In this document: positions 33,097 through 41,554 of the stretch, piece by piece
How the letters are laid out: each line of letters opens with the position of its first letter
How positions within the stretch are numbered: position 1 is the stretch's first letter
NCBI GenBank assembly: GCA_049323895.1
Contig: JBMOKT010000017.1
Location: forward strand, 1 to 64,000
Reading direction: 5' to 3'
DNA: 64,000 nucleotides
Source: JBMOKT01 sp049323895
GTDB lineage: Bacteria; Bacillota; Peptococcia; Peptococcales; BICA1-8
Notes under the pieces: model-generated
The model's database searches: none
Seen by the model: the letters and a program-made list of their open reading frames with translations, nothing else
What the model was told of the DNA's origin: nothing
Position numbers and translations under genes: made by a program

Positions 33097-34644
33097 CTAA
33101 CCCCCTAATTCCATAGTTTCAGGTCTAAAAATCCGTGCATCCATGAGTTTAGGATGCCCATCCATCTTTGGCATGAACTTCATTAAATCCAGAATTTCCT
33201 TCTGTAAATCTATCCCTGGAGCAATTTCTGTTAAATACAAGCCATCTCCACGCAGTTCAAAGACTGCCCGCTCAGTAATATACATAACCTGCTGCTTAGT
33301 TTCCCGGGCATAATTTCCGCTAAAGGTTATTTGACCAACAGCATCTACAAACTTACTTACCTTTCCTTCCTGTTTTATGGTAAGTTTTTCATTAACCTCA
33401 ATTTCCAGTCCCCCTGCAGTAAATGTACCGCAAAAAATTACTTTTTTAGCGTTTTGTGTTATATTGATAAAACCACCACAACCAACAACCCGCGAACCCA
33501 ATTTGCTAACATTTACGTTTCCATCTTTATCAGCCTCTGCCATTCCCAGGAAGGCAATATCCAGACCGCCCCCATCATAAAAATCAAATTGGGAAGGCTG
33601 ATCCAGGATGGACTCAGGGTTTATGGCGGCGCCAAAGCTTAAACCACCGGCAGGAATCCCCCCTACAGGACCCGATTCTACTGTTAGAGTCATATACTCT
33701 CCGATTCCTTCCTCATTGGCGACATTGGCTACTGTCTCAGGAATACCTATACCTAAGTTAACTATTGTGTTGGGTGTTAACTCCATAGCAGCCCTGCGGC
33801 CAATTACCTTTCGCTCATCCAGCTTTAGACTTTTAAGTTCACGTACCGGAATTTTTATTTCTCCCGTATAGGAAGGATTATATTGTTCACCAAAAGTCTG
33901 CATATGTTTCGCAGCTTCTGCGACTACAACAGCATCTACATAAATTCCCGGAATTTTAACCAATTTAGGGTCAAGTGTCCCGCCCTTAACTACCCGCTCT
34001 ACCTGGACAATAACTTTCCCTCCGCTGTTTTTAACGGCTTGGGCTATTGCTGTAACTTCCAGGGACACCGCCTCTTTTTCCATGGTGATGTTACCTTTTT
34101 CATCAGCAGTAGTTCCTCGTACCAAAGCAGCATTAATAGGGAATGTCTTATAGAGAAGCCTTTCTTGTCCTGCAATATTTATTACTTCAACAATATCTTC
34201 AGTTGTTTTGGCGTTTAATTTCCCTCCCTCAACCCGAGGATCGCAAAAAGTTTTCAATCCAACATGGGTAATAGTTCCCAGCTTTCCGGCGGCAATATCT
34301 CGAAACATATGAGTAATAACACCTTGTGGCAAATTATAGGCTTCAATAAGGTTATCAGCCGCCAGCTTGCCTAACTTAGGAGCAAGATTCCAATGACCGC
34401 CAATCACCCTGCCTACCAATCCCGGATGACCTAGATGATTAAGACCTTTTTCTTTTCCATCCCCTTGGCCTGCTGCATAAATCAGTCCGATATTTTGGGG
34501 AGTCCCCGTTTCTAAAAATCTCTCTTCCAAAGCTGAAGTCAAGGCTTCCGGATGGCAATTACCCACAAAACCGCCGGTTGCTACCATGTCACCATCTTTA
34601 ATTAGTTCTACCGCTTCCCTGGCTGATAAAAATTTAGGTGCCAT
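33097..34644 (-). CDS. Acyl-CoA:carboxylate CoA-transferase (fused subunits)
   Basis: A 515-residue fused CoA-transferase of the YdiF/propionate CoA-transferase type. The catalytic Glu is near residue 323 in LTVESGPVGG. It would activate acetoacetate, 3-hydroxybutyrate, acetate or butyrate using another acyl-CoA. The ATG at 34642-34644 has AAGGAG nine bases upstream; an in-frame TTG three codons earlier abuts that site. It follows the permease by about 100 bp, with an intervening hairpin (34708-34739), and is four bases from the thiolase. Confidence 0.92.
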   Translation of the reverse strand: MAPKFLSAREAVELIKDGDMVATGGFVGNCHPEALTSALEERFLETGTPQNIGLIYAAGQGDGKEKGLNHLGHPGLVGRVIGGHWNLAPKLGKLAADNLIEAYNLPQGVITHMFRDIAAGKLGTITHVGLKTFCDPRVEGGKLNAKTTEDIVEVINIAGQERLLYKTFPINAALVRGTTADEKGNITMEKEAVSLEVTAIAQAVKNSGGKVIVQVERVVKGGTLDPKLVKIPGIYVDAVVVAEAAKHMQTFGEQYNPSYTGEIKIPVRELKSLKLDERKVIGRRAAMELTPNTIVNLGIGIPETVANVANEEGIGEYMTLTVESGPVGGIPAGGLSFGAAINPESILDQPSQFDFYDGGGLDIAFLGMAEADKDGNVNVSKLGSRVVGCGGFINITQNAKKVIFCGTFTAGGLEIEVNEKLTIKQEGKVSKFVDAVGQITFSGNYARETKQQVMYITERAVFELRGDGLYLTEIAPGIDLQKEILDLMKFMPKMDGHPKLMDARIFRPETMELGG

Positions 34645-34707
34645 ATGATACAACTCCTTACCAAGTTAATTATTATTTGTGATTACTTGAAAATATCCTG
34701 CTTCATT

Positions 34708-34739
34708 AAACAGCTTCCGGTTTTGGCCGGAAGCTGTTT
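34708..34739 (-). terminator. Hairpin between the permease and CoA-transferase genes
   Basis: A perfect 13-bp stem (AAACAGCTTCCGG / CCGGAAGCTGTTT) with a 6-nt loop and only a short T run. It may attenuate transcription or protect the permease mRNA's 3' end. Confidence 0.55.
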
Positions 34740-34745
34740 ATCAAC

Positions 34746-36137
34746 TTATACAATACCAGTTAAAGTTGCAAGGATAATTACAAAGATTGTTGCAGAGAAC
34801 GGAATTACTACAGAAACCATCCCGATGTCAGGATAGGATGCCCTGTGATTCAAACCGCAAATTGCCAACAAGGTAATAACAGCACCGTTATGAGGCAGAC
34901 TGTCAAAACCACCGGAGGAAAGGGAGGCAATCTTGTGCAGCAGTTCCGGGTTAAGACCGACAGCATTACCCCACTCAAGATACCTTTGTCCCATTGCCTC
35001 AAGGGCAATACTCATACCACCTGATGCAGAACCGGTAATACCGGCCAGCACGTTAACAGTAATAGCTTCGGAAACTAGTGGAGTCCCAGGGTCAATACTC
35101 ATCATGAATTCAGCAACACTCTTGAAACCTGGCAAGCTGCGGACAACGTTGCCGTAACCGACTTCAGAAGCAGTATTCATAATAGCTAATAAGGAACCAA
35201 TAGCACCTGCATTAAGGGCTTTAGCCAAGTTAGCTTCAGACTTAATTTGTTTCCAGCCAAAGATTACTGCTAATACTATACCAATTACCAGAGCAGCGAT
35301 AAGTGCCCAGATAGCAACTACTCCGCTGATTGCCACTTTAATTCCTACTGCTTCCAGCTTGGCAGTATCCCAAGTCAATATCATTTTTGTAAATACAAAA
35401 TTTAGAACAAGTACTGAAAGCAAAGGCAAAATAGCAAGGGCTGGACTCATTAATTCCTGCTCTTCCTTGCTGGCTACAGGCTCATTGACAAAATCATGCT
35501 TGCTGCCGTAGTTTTCACCGGCGGCAATAAATTTCTTCTTGCGGTACTCCAACCACATAACACCGCCCACAGCCATGATAATACCAGCTATCAGACCTAT
35601 AGTAGGTGCTGCATAACCTGTAGTTCCAAAATATTTACCAGGAATTAAGTTTTGAATTTGTGGTGTTCCCGGGAATGCAGTCATAGTAAAGGTAAAGGAA
35701 CCTAAGGCAATACAGGCCGGTATTAAACGCTTGGGAATATCTGCTTCCTTAAACAAAGCAGCAGCAAAAGGATAAACAGCAAATGCTACAACAAATAAGC
35801 TTACTCCGCCATAAGTTAATACCGCACAGGCAAGTACAACTGCAGTGATGGCTTTGCCGGAACCCAGCTTCTTAATGATCCACTGGGCAATAGACTTTGC
35901 CGCACCGCTTTCTTCCATGACCTTACCAAAAACTGCCCCTAACAGGAATACAGGAAAATAGCTCTTGGCATAGTTCATTGCATTGGGCATAAATACTTCA
36001 GTATAAGTCCCTAAAATAGGATAGCCTGCTGTAACGGCAGCTAAAAGGGCACACACCGGTGCAAAAAGAATAACTGAATAACCGCGATAAGCAATAAACA
36101 TCAATAAGGCAAGTGATAAAATAATTCCGAGAACCAT
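34746..36137 (-). CDS. GntP-family permease
   Basis: A 463-residue inner-membrane transporter with about 12 hydrophobic helices. The family signatures are present (FAVYPFAAALFKEADIPKRLIPACIALGSFTFTMTAFPGTPQIQN; GGFDSLPHNGAVITLLAICGLNHRASYPD). GntP proteins are H+ symporters for gluconate and related acids; some act on 3-hydroxybutyrate in Bacillus. The downstream CoA-transferase, thiolase and SDR make a hydroxy or keto short-chain acid the likely substrate here. GGAGGAG precedes the ATG. A -24/-12 promoter is about 90 bp upstream. Confidence 0.9.
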   Translation of the reverse strand: MVLGIILSLALLMFIAYRGYSVILFAPVCALLAAVTAGYPILGTYTEVFMPNAMNYAKSYFPVFLLGAVFGKVMEESGAAKSIAQWIIKKLGSGKAITAVVLACAVLTYGGVSLFVVAFAVYPFAAALFKEADIPKRLIPACIALGSFTFTMTAFPGTPQIQNLIPGKYFGTTGYAAPTIGLIAGIIMAVGGVMWLEYRKKKFIAAGENYGSKHDFVNEPVASKEEQELMSPALAILPLLSVLVLNFVFTKMILTWDTAKLEAVGIKVAISGVVAIWALIAALVIGIVLAVIFGWKQIKSEANLAKALNAGAIGSLLAIMNTASEVGYGNVVRSLPGFKSVAEFMMSIDPGTPLVSEAITVNVLAGITGSASGGMSIALEAMGQRYLEWGNAVGLNPELLHKIASLSSGGFDSLPHNGAVITLLAICGLNHRASYPDIGMVSVVIPFSATIFVIILATLTGIV

Positions 36138-36226
36138 ATAACTCCTCCTTAAATATTATTTCTTTTAAAAAGGGAACCTTTAAAATTCACCTCCTTGAAA
36201 AAATAATTGCTTCAGGAAATAATATT

Positions 36227-36242
36227 GCAAAAAACGTGCCAA
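36227..36242 (-). promoter_or_regulatory. Sigma-54 promoter of the permease operon
   Basis: The minus strand reads TTGGCACGTTTTTTGCA, a near-perfect -24/-12 element (consensus TGGCACG-N4-TTGCA). It is 90 bp before the permease start, between that gene and the upstream thiolase. Confidence 0.9.
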
Positions 36243-36293
36243 GTTCTTTAAAGCGAGTAAACCAACAGAAGACATTCCCTAACCAATAAATAG

Positions 36294-36376
36294 TGTCTAA
36301 AATTATGGAATTGTATATAAAATTACTGACTTTTCAAACAAATACAAGGGGTTTTGGCTGTGTCTAAAATTTTAGA
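36294..36376. promoter_or_regulatory. Candidate upstream activator sites for the permease operon
   Basis: TCTAAAATTTTAGA (36363-36376) is a perfect 14-bp palindrome; TGTCTAAAATTATGGA (36294-36309) is a half-conserved copy. They lie about 55 and 125 bp upstream of the -24 element, the usual distance for sigma-54 enhancer sites. A matching palindrome is at 37757-37770. Confidence 0.65.
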
Positions 36377-36390
36377 AACTTTCTATATTT

Positions 36391-37596
36391 CTAGACATCC
36401 CTGGTCCATAATGATGCCATAGCAGGTCCTCCCCCTACACAAAGGGATGCTCCGCCAGTGTTTAAGCCCAGCCTTTCCATTTCATAATATAAGCTTACAA
36501 TTATCCTCAGCCCTGTACACCCCACTGGATGTCCCAAGGCTATTCCAGAACCATTATGGTTAACCCGCTCCAAGTCCAGCTTCATATTAAACTCCTCTGC
36601 CAACATCCGTCCTACTCCCAGCCACTGGGCAGCAAAGGCTTCATTTACCTCCCAGTACTGAATGTCCTCAAAAACCATACCTGCTTGTTTTAAACATTTC
36701 GGTATTGCTAAAGCAGGACCTAGACCCATAATCTTGGGATCCATACCTTCGGTGCAGATGTTGATTAGCTTCATCAGCGGCAATAAGCCTAATTCACCAG
36801 CCTTATCCCTGGACATGATGATTACCGCAGCAGCCCCGTCATTAATACCCGAGGCGTTACCTGCAGTAACTACACCATCTTTTTTAAAGACAGGTTTCAG
36901 TTTGGTTAGATCTTCCATAGCAGCGTCCCTAATAGGATGCTCATCAACTTCAAAAAGACTTACACCTTTTTTGGTTTTAATTTCCACCGGTATTATTTCC
37001 CTGGTAAATCTTCCTTCTTTGAGGGCCTGATTTGCTCTGGTATGGCTGATTAATGCCAACTCATCGCATTCTTCCCTGGTAATTCCATATTTGACCGCAA
37101 CATTTTCGGCGGTAAGCCCCATATGACCAGGCACAAGCTCATCAATTAACCCGTCATGAAGCATGGCATCCTCTAAAGTGCCGTGGTTCATCTTATAACC
37201 CATTCGACCCTGGGGAAGGAGATAAGGCACATTAGTCATGCTTTCTACCCCTACTACCAGGGCAATTTCCGTCTTGCCCAGGATAATGTTGTGGGCAGCG
37301 ATTTCCAAGGCTCTCATGCTGGAAGAACAATTTTGGTTCACACTTACTGCACTGCTGCGATGAGGCAAACCTACCCTTATCCCTATCTGACGGGCAGGCA
37401 GAGAACCCTGCATTCCTGTATACAGTTGTCCAACCACTATTTCATCAACCATTTCAGCTGAAATTCCCGCCCTCCGTACTGCTTCTTTACCGGCGATTAT
37501 TGCCAATTCACGGGCACTGACATTTTGCAAGCCGCCCATAAATTTACCAATCGGCGTACGGCAGGCACTCATCATTACAACCTCATTTAACTTCAT
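36391..37596 (-). CDS. Thiolase 2, variant active-site context
   Basis: A 401-residue thiolase. The nucleophilic Cys90 lies in VNQNCSSSMRAL, where biosynthetic thiolases usually have VCGSG. The catalytic His (GSGIALGHPVGCTG) and second Cys (CVGGGPAMASLW) are present. The change suggests a different acyl-chain preference from thiolase 1. The ATG at 37594-37596 has GGAGGAGG upstream. It has its own -24/-12 promoter and palindromic sites, and lies directly downstream of the sigma-54 activator gene. Confidence 0.9.
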   Translation of the reverse strand: MKLNEVVMMSACRTPIGKFMGGLQNVSARELAIIAGKEAVRRAGISAEMVDEIVVGQLYTGMQGSLPARQIGIRVGLPHRSSAVSVNQNCSSSMRALEIAAHNIILGKTEIALVVGVESMTNVPYLLPQGRMGYKMNHGTLEDAMLHDGLIDELVPGHMGLTAENVAVKYGITREECDELALISHTRANQALKEGRFTREIIPVEIKTKKGVSLFEVDEHPIRDAAMEDLTKLKPVFKKDGVVTAGNASGINDGAAAVIIMSRDKAGELGLLPLMKLINICTEGMDPKIMGLGPALAIPKCLKQAGMVFEDIQYWEVNEAFAAQWLGVGRMLAEEFNMKLDLERVNHNGSGIALGHPVGCTGLRIIVSLYYEMERLGLNTGGASLCVGGGPAMASLWTRDV

Positions 37597-37634
37597 AGGT
37601 ACCTCCTCCAAGAGTTATTCTGACAAAAATACTA

Positions 37635-37652
37635 TTGCAAGAAATATGCCTA
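37635..37652 (-). promoter_or_regulatory. Sigma-54 promoter of thiolase 2
   Basis: The minus strand reads TAGGCATATTTCTTGCA, with GG and GC dinucleotides at the correct 12-base register. The -24 half is weaker than that of the permease promoter. Confidence 0.7.
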
Positions 37653-37737
37653 ACCTAAATAGGTAAAATAAAAACCGCCTCGCCTAAAATCATAACGGGG
37701 AAAACCCCCAATAAATTATGAAAATCAGGCAAAGCAG

Positions 37738-37770
37738 TCTAAATAAATAGAAAAAGTCTAGAATTTTAGA
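37738..37770. promoter_or_regulatory. Paired upstream activator sites of thiolase 2
   Basis: TCTAGAATTTTAGA (37757-37770) and a weaker TCTAAATAAATAGA (37738-37751) are 19 bp apart, about 100 bp upstream of the -24 element. They share the TCTAnAATTTTAGA form with the sites at 36294-36376. Confidence 0.65.
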
Positions 37771-37775
37771 AAAAT

Positions 37776-39842
37776 TTAGTCCAGCTTATATTTTTCAATT
37801 TTTTGATAGATATTGGCCCGGCTTATTCCCAGTTTCTTGGCAGCCTGGATCCTGTTGCCCTGGCAGATTTGCAGGGCATTGACTATGGTTATGCGCTCAG
37901 TTTCTTCGATAGCTTCCTTTAATAATTGTACTTCACCGCTCTTAGAGCTTATATCACTGTTCTTAATATGGTAGGGTAAATTAGCCGCTTTAATCACACC
38001 GCCGTCCAGGAAATTAAGGCATCTTTCCAAAATATTTTCCAGTTCCCTGATATTACCCGGCCAGTAATAGTTAACCATAATCTCCAATGCACACGGCTCA
38101 ACGCTGGGAATAGTGCAGCCCATATTATTTGCTAGTTTAGCCAGAAGGTGGTTAATCAATTGGGGAATATCTTCTTTTCTGAACCTTAAGGGTGGAATTT
38201 TTAATTCTACAACATTCAGCCGATAATATAAATCAAGTCTAAACTTGTCTTCTTTGACCAAATCCTCTAAAGGTCTGTTAGTGGCCGCAATGACCCTCAC
38301 ATCAACAGGGATTGTTTTGGTTCCCCCAACCCTTTCAATTTCTTTCTCCTGCAAAACCCTTAAAAGCTTTACCTGCATATTCTGCGGCATGTCACCGATT
38401 TCATCCAGAAAAATAGTACCTCCATTTGCCAGTTCAAACTTACCGTATTTTCCGCCTTTTTTCGCACCTGTAAAAGCTCCTTCTTCATAACCAAACAACT
38501 CAGATTCCATTAGGCTTTCCGGTATGGCAGAACAATTTACTTTAATAAATGGTTTATATTTACGGGTACTTTCATAATGGATAGCATGGGCAAAAAGTTC
38601 CTTCCCTGTACCGCTTTCCCCTCTAATGAGAACAGTGGAATTGCTTTGGGCCAATTTTAAGGCCATAGCTTTTATTTCAGCTATCTCCGGACTGGAGCCT
38701 ATAATGTTTTCAAAGGTGTAATGAGCACCCTGTATTTTTTTAACAACATCCTTATAATATTCTAATTCATTCTGTAAAGATTCTACCCTGTCCACTAAAG
38801 CGGTAAGTTCTTTGACATCTTTAAACATGGTTTTGCCTACGGCACCCCAAATTTTTCCGCCTTTTTTGATGGGTATGCGGTTGCAAATCATTTCCCGCCC
38901 GCATATTTTTTGGAGATCCGCCATTTCAGCTTTACCAGTCTTGGCCACGATATGCATACGGGTATTTTCAATAATTTCAGTAACATGTCTTCCTATAGCC
39001 TTTTCACGAGGTACTCCTATGAATTTCTCATATGCTTTATTAAACATGGTAATGATTCCGTCGGCATCTACTACTACAATACAATCATAGTCATTATCTA
39101 CTACCGTTTCCAATAAGTCCTTGTACTGCTTGACATTAGTCAACTCTTCCATAATGCTTTGCAGTTCGGTTATATCCTGAAAAATTGCTACAGCCCCTAC
39201 AACCTTGCCATTTTGAATAACGGGAGTCCGGTTGGTAATAAAGGTTTTTCCTCCATGGGTAAAATGCTGTCCAATTTCCGCTTTGCCGGAACGGGCAATT
39301 TCCGGCAGCCTGGTATTGGGAATGAATTTCTCTATATGATGCCCCAAAACCTGTTCAGCATCGGTCTGGAGCAAATTTGCAGCGGATTTATTCAAATAAG
39401 AAATGTTACCCTGGCTATTGATACTGATAATACAGCTATTGCTGGTATCCATGATGGCATTCAAATTCTCACTGGCATTATCCCGCTGCTTCAAAAGGTG
39501 GTGGGCGACCTTATTTTGGGAAACTACCCCTAGAAAAGCCTGATTTGCATCAACTATAACAATTTTGTTGAGAGGATAATCCAAAATAGTTGTCAAAGTT
39601 ACTTTTTCATTGATTATTATTGCTTCCTCAATAAATTTCTCAATAGCAGAATCCAAACCAAACCCTTGGTCCAGAGCCCTAATAAAGCCTTTCACAGTAA
39701 AAATACCCACAATCCTGTTGTCACAATCAACAACAGGAACGGCACTCCCCCCCAATAAGGTAATATTATTAAGGGCTTCCCAGAGGGTATTTTTTACGGT
39801 ACATGTTATCTTTTTAGAGGAAATCAGCTGATTTATCAGCAT
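37776..39842 (-). CDS. Sigma-54-dependent transcriptional activator with CBS and PAS domains
   Basis: A 688-residue regulator. Residues 1-120 are two CBS motifs (GGSAVPVVDCDNRIVGIFTVKGF; KIVIVDANQAFLGVVSQ), which often bind adenine nucleotides. Two PAS domains follow (about 125-230 and 245-350). The AAA+ domain has Walker A GESGTGKE, the GAFTGA loop that contacts sigma-54, and FLDEIGDMP as Walker B. A C-terminal Fis-type helix-turn-helix ends in AKKLGISRANIYQKIEKY. It most likely activates the two -24/-12 promoters directly downstream. The PAS/CBS combination suggests control by metabolite or energy state rather than phosphorylation. Confidence 0.93.
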   Translation of the reverse strand: MLINQLISSKKITCTVKNTLWEALNNITLLGGSAVPVVDCDNRIVGIFTVKGFIRALDQGFGLDSAIEKFIEEAIIINEKVTLTTILDYPLNKIVIVDANQAFLGVVSQNKVAHHLLKQRDNASENLNAIMDTSNSCIISINSQGNISYLNKSAANLLQTDAEQVLGHHIEKFIPNTRLPEIARSGKAEIGQHFTHGGKTFITNRTPVIQNGKVVGAVAIFQDITELQSIMEELTNVKQYKDLLETVVDNDYDCIVVVDADGIITMFNKAYEKFIGVPREKAIGRHVTEIIENTRMHIVAKTGKAEMADLQKICGREMICNRIPIKKGGKIWGAVGKTMFKDVKELTALVDRVESLQNELEYYKDVVKKIQGAHYTFENIIGSSPEIAEIKAMALKLAQSNSTVLIRGESGTGKELFAHAIHYESTRKYKPFIKVNCSAIPESLMESELFGYEEGAFTGAKKGGKYGKFELANGGTIFLDEIGDMPQNMQVKLLRVLQEKEIERVGGTKTIPVDVRVIAATNRPLEDLVKEDKFRLDLYYRLNVVELKIPPLRFRKEDIPQLINHLLAKLANNMGCTIPSVEPCALEIMVNYYWPGNIRELENILERCLNFLDGGVIKAANLPYHIKNSDISSKSGEVQLLKEAIEETERITIVNALQICQGNRIQAAKKLGISRANIYQKIEKYKLD

Positions 39843-39957
39843 CTGCAGACCCCCAAACTACCAAAACTTATCTTGAATTAATTATACTTTTTTTCTTAGA
39901 TTCCTTTTTTGTCCAAGTTGCCAATTCCAGTAAGGTATGTAATATTAAACCTTTTAG

Positions 39958-40734
39958 TTATACACCTTTAAAGTCAGGTTTTCTTTTATCCAAGAAAGCC
40001 GCCATTCCTTCCTTTTGTTCCTCCAAGGAGAAACATAAGCCAAAAATCTCCGCCTCATGATTATAAGCCGAAACATCATCCATGTTTAAGCCATTGTTAA
40101 TTGCCGATTTGGCCAGCTTTACCGCCCAGGGTCCACGGCTCATTATTTTTTCTGCCATTTTCCTAGCCTCGTCCATCAATTGCTCCGGTTCAAAAATCTT
40201 ATTAACCAAACCAATACGGTAAGCCTCTTGGGCATCAACCATATCCCCCGTTACTATCATTTCCTTGGCAATTCCCTTGCCTACCAATCTGGGAAGCCGT
40301 TGTGTACCTCCGAAACCGGGAATTACTCCAAGATTTACCTCTGGCTGTGCGAATTTAGCCTTTGTAGAAGCAAGTCTAACATCACAGGCTAAGGCCAACT
40401 CACATCCCCCACCCAGGGCAAAGCCGTTTACCGCCGCAATAACAATTTGCGGCAGGCTTTCAAGCTCTAGGAAAACCCTTTGTCCTAGTCGGCCAAATTC
40501 CCGCCCCTCAACTGAGTTTTTATCCCTCATTTCCGAAATATCAGCACCTGCCACAAAAGCCTTTTCTCCTGCCCCGGTAACAATGACAACCCTTACCTCT
40601 TTGTTTTCAGAAAGCTGACCTACTACCTCCCTTAACTCATTTAAAGTTTGACTGTTCAAAGCATTTAAAGCCTTAGGACGGTTTATAACTATTTCTGCAA
40701 TACTTCCGTTAATCCTAAAAAGTATATTTTCCAT
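39958..40734 (-). CDS. Enoyl-CoA hydratase (crotonase)
   Basis: A 258-residue crotonase-fold enzyme. AGADISEM and GGGCELALACD form the oxyanion hole and carry one catalytic Glu, and NLGVIPGFGGTQRL carries the second Glu region. It would hydrate crotonyl-CoA to 3-hydroxybutyryl-CoA or the reverse. It lies 115 bp upstream of the activator gene and may share its transcript. No -24/-12 promoter is seen before it. No butyryl-CoA dehydrogenase is present in the window. Confidence 0.93.
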   Translation of the reverse strand: MENILFRINGSIAEIVINRPKALNALNSQTLNELREVVGQLSENKEVRVVIVTGAGEKAFVAGADISEMRDKNSVEGREFGRLGQRVFLELESLPQIVIAAVNGFALGGGCELALACDVRLASTKAKFAQPEVNLGVIPGFGGTQRLPRLVGKGIAKEMIVTGDMVDAQEAYRIGLVNKIFEPEQLMDEARKMAEKIMSRGPWAVKLAKSAINNGLNMDDVSAYNHEAEIFGLCFSLEEQKEGMAAFLDKRKPDFKGV

Positions 40735-40788
40735 AACAATCCTCCTGAATGTTTTATGATTTTATCTTAACAATTAATTGGTAAGCAG

Positions 40789-40814
40789 AAAAGCCTGTTT
40801 TTATACAGGCTTTT
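40789..40814 (-). terminator. Terminator before the crotonase gene
   Basis: A 10-bp stem (AAAAGCCTGT / ACAGGCTTTT) with a 6-nt loop and T runs on both sides. It ends the NapH-like two-gene operon. Confidence 0.75.
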
Positions 40815-40819
40815 TTCCT

Positions 40820-41554
40820 TTATTGATTATTCAGCTTTTCTTGTAAAATTCCTCTAATTACCGAAAATTCCATACCATTTTCTACACAAAAATCCCTGAC
40901 AGTCATCAAATTACCGGGAACCTTCTTTCCTATAATACCTTCTATTTCCTCCAAGGTCATACCCCATTCCAGCAGTTCTCCAAAGGTGGTTTTTCCTTTT
41001 ATTGTTTTTTCCGGTTCCGTTACCTTTTCCCCCTCATCTGAATTAGATCGAACCAAAGCTTCAGGTGCTGCTTCTAAGATATGATCGCGCAAATAAGCAA
41101 GCTGCTCCCTGGTAATTTTACCTTTGTTTTCCAATATTTCCAGCGCAGGTTTAAGCAAAAAAACTTCTTCATCTAAACTATATGGCAGACCGTTATAAAA
41201 TGCAGTAAACATCCGTACTGATCCAGTTCCAATTTCCTGTCCCGCAGCTTTTAGGTATTCATACATGCTTTCCAGCTCCTTTACCTGCATCACCTTAACC
41301 TTGTCAATATCAAGTAAATGGAAAGCCCGGGCAATATCCTCAAGGGGAATGCCAAATAAGCGGCTTACTTCATCAAAGGTATATGACCCTCTTATATCCG
41401 CAGGATTATAATTCCCGGCAAATTCCCCCTCTTTATAGCTAGCAGGAATTTTCGAAGATGTAGTAATCCATAAATCCAAAGCTTTGCTTACACCAATTCC
41501 ACTAAACATCAATACAAATATAATTAGCCCCATTGCCCACGGTTTTATTTTCAT
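40820..41554 (-). CDS. Membrane-anchored protein of unknown function, partner of a NapH-like protein
   Basis: A 244-residue protein with one N-terminal hydrophobic segment (about residues 7-27), then an extracytoplasmic region. GEFAGNYNPADIRGSYTFDEVSRLFGIPLEDI is a helical motif, and a related TTFGELLEWGMTLEEIEGIIGKKVPGN motif recurs near the C terminus. So it seems to contain two copies of a small helical domain of the form 'F-x2-[VL]-x4-G-[IM]-x-[LE]-E-[DE]-I'. I do not recognise a catalytic site. The start overlaps the NapH-like stop (ATGA), so the two products probably form one membrane complex. Confidence 0.7.
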   Translation of the reverse strand: MKIKPWAMGLIIFVLMFSGIGVSKALDLWITTSSKIPASYKEGEFAGNYNPADIRGSYTFDEVSRLFGIPLEDIARAFHLLDIDKVKVMQVKELESMYEYLKAAGQEIGTGSVRMFTAFYNGLPYSLDEEVFLLKPALEILENKGKITREQLAYLRDHILEAAPEALVRSNSDEGEKVTEPEKTIKGKTTFGELLEWGMTLEEIEGIIGKKVPGNLMTVRDFCVENGMEFSVIRGILQEKLNNQ

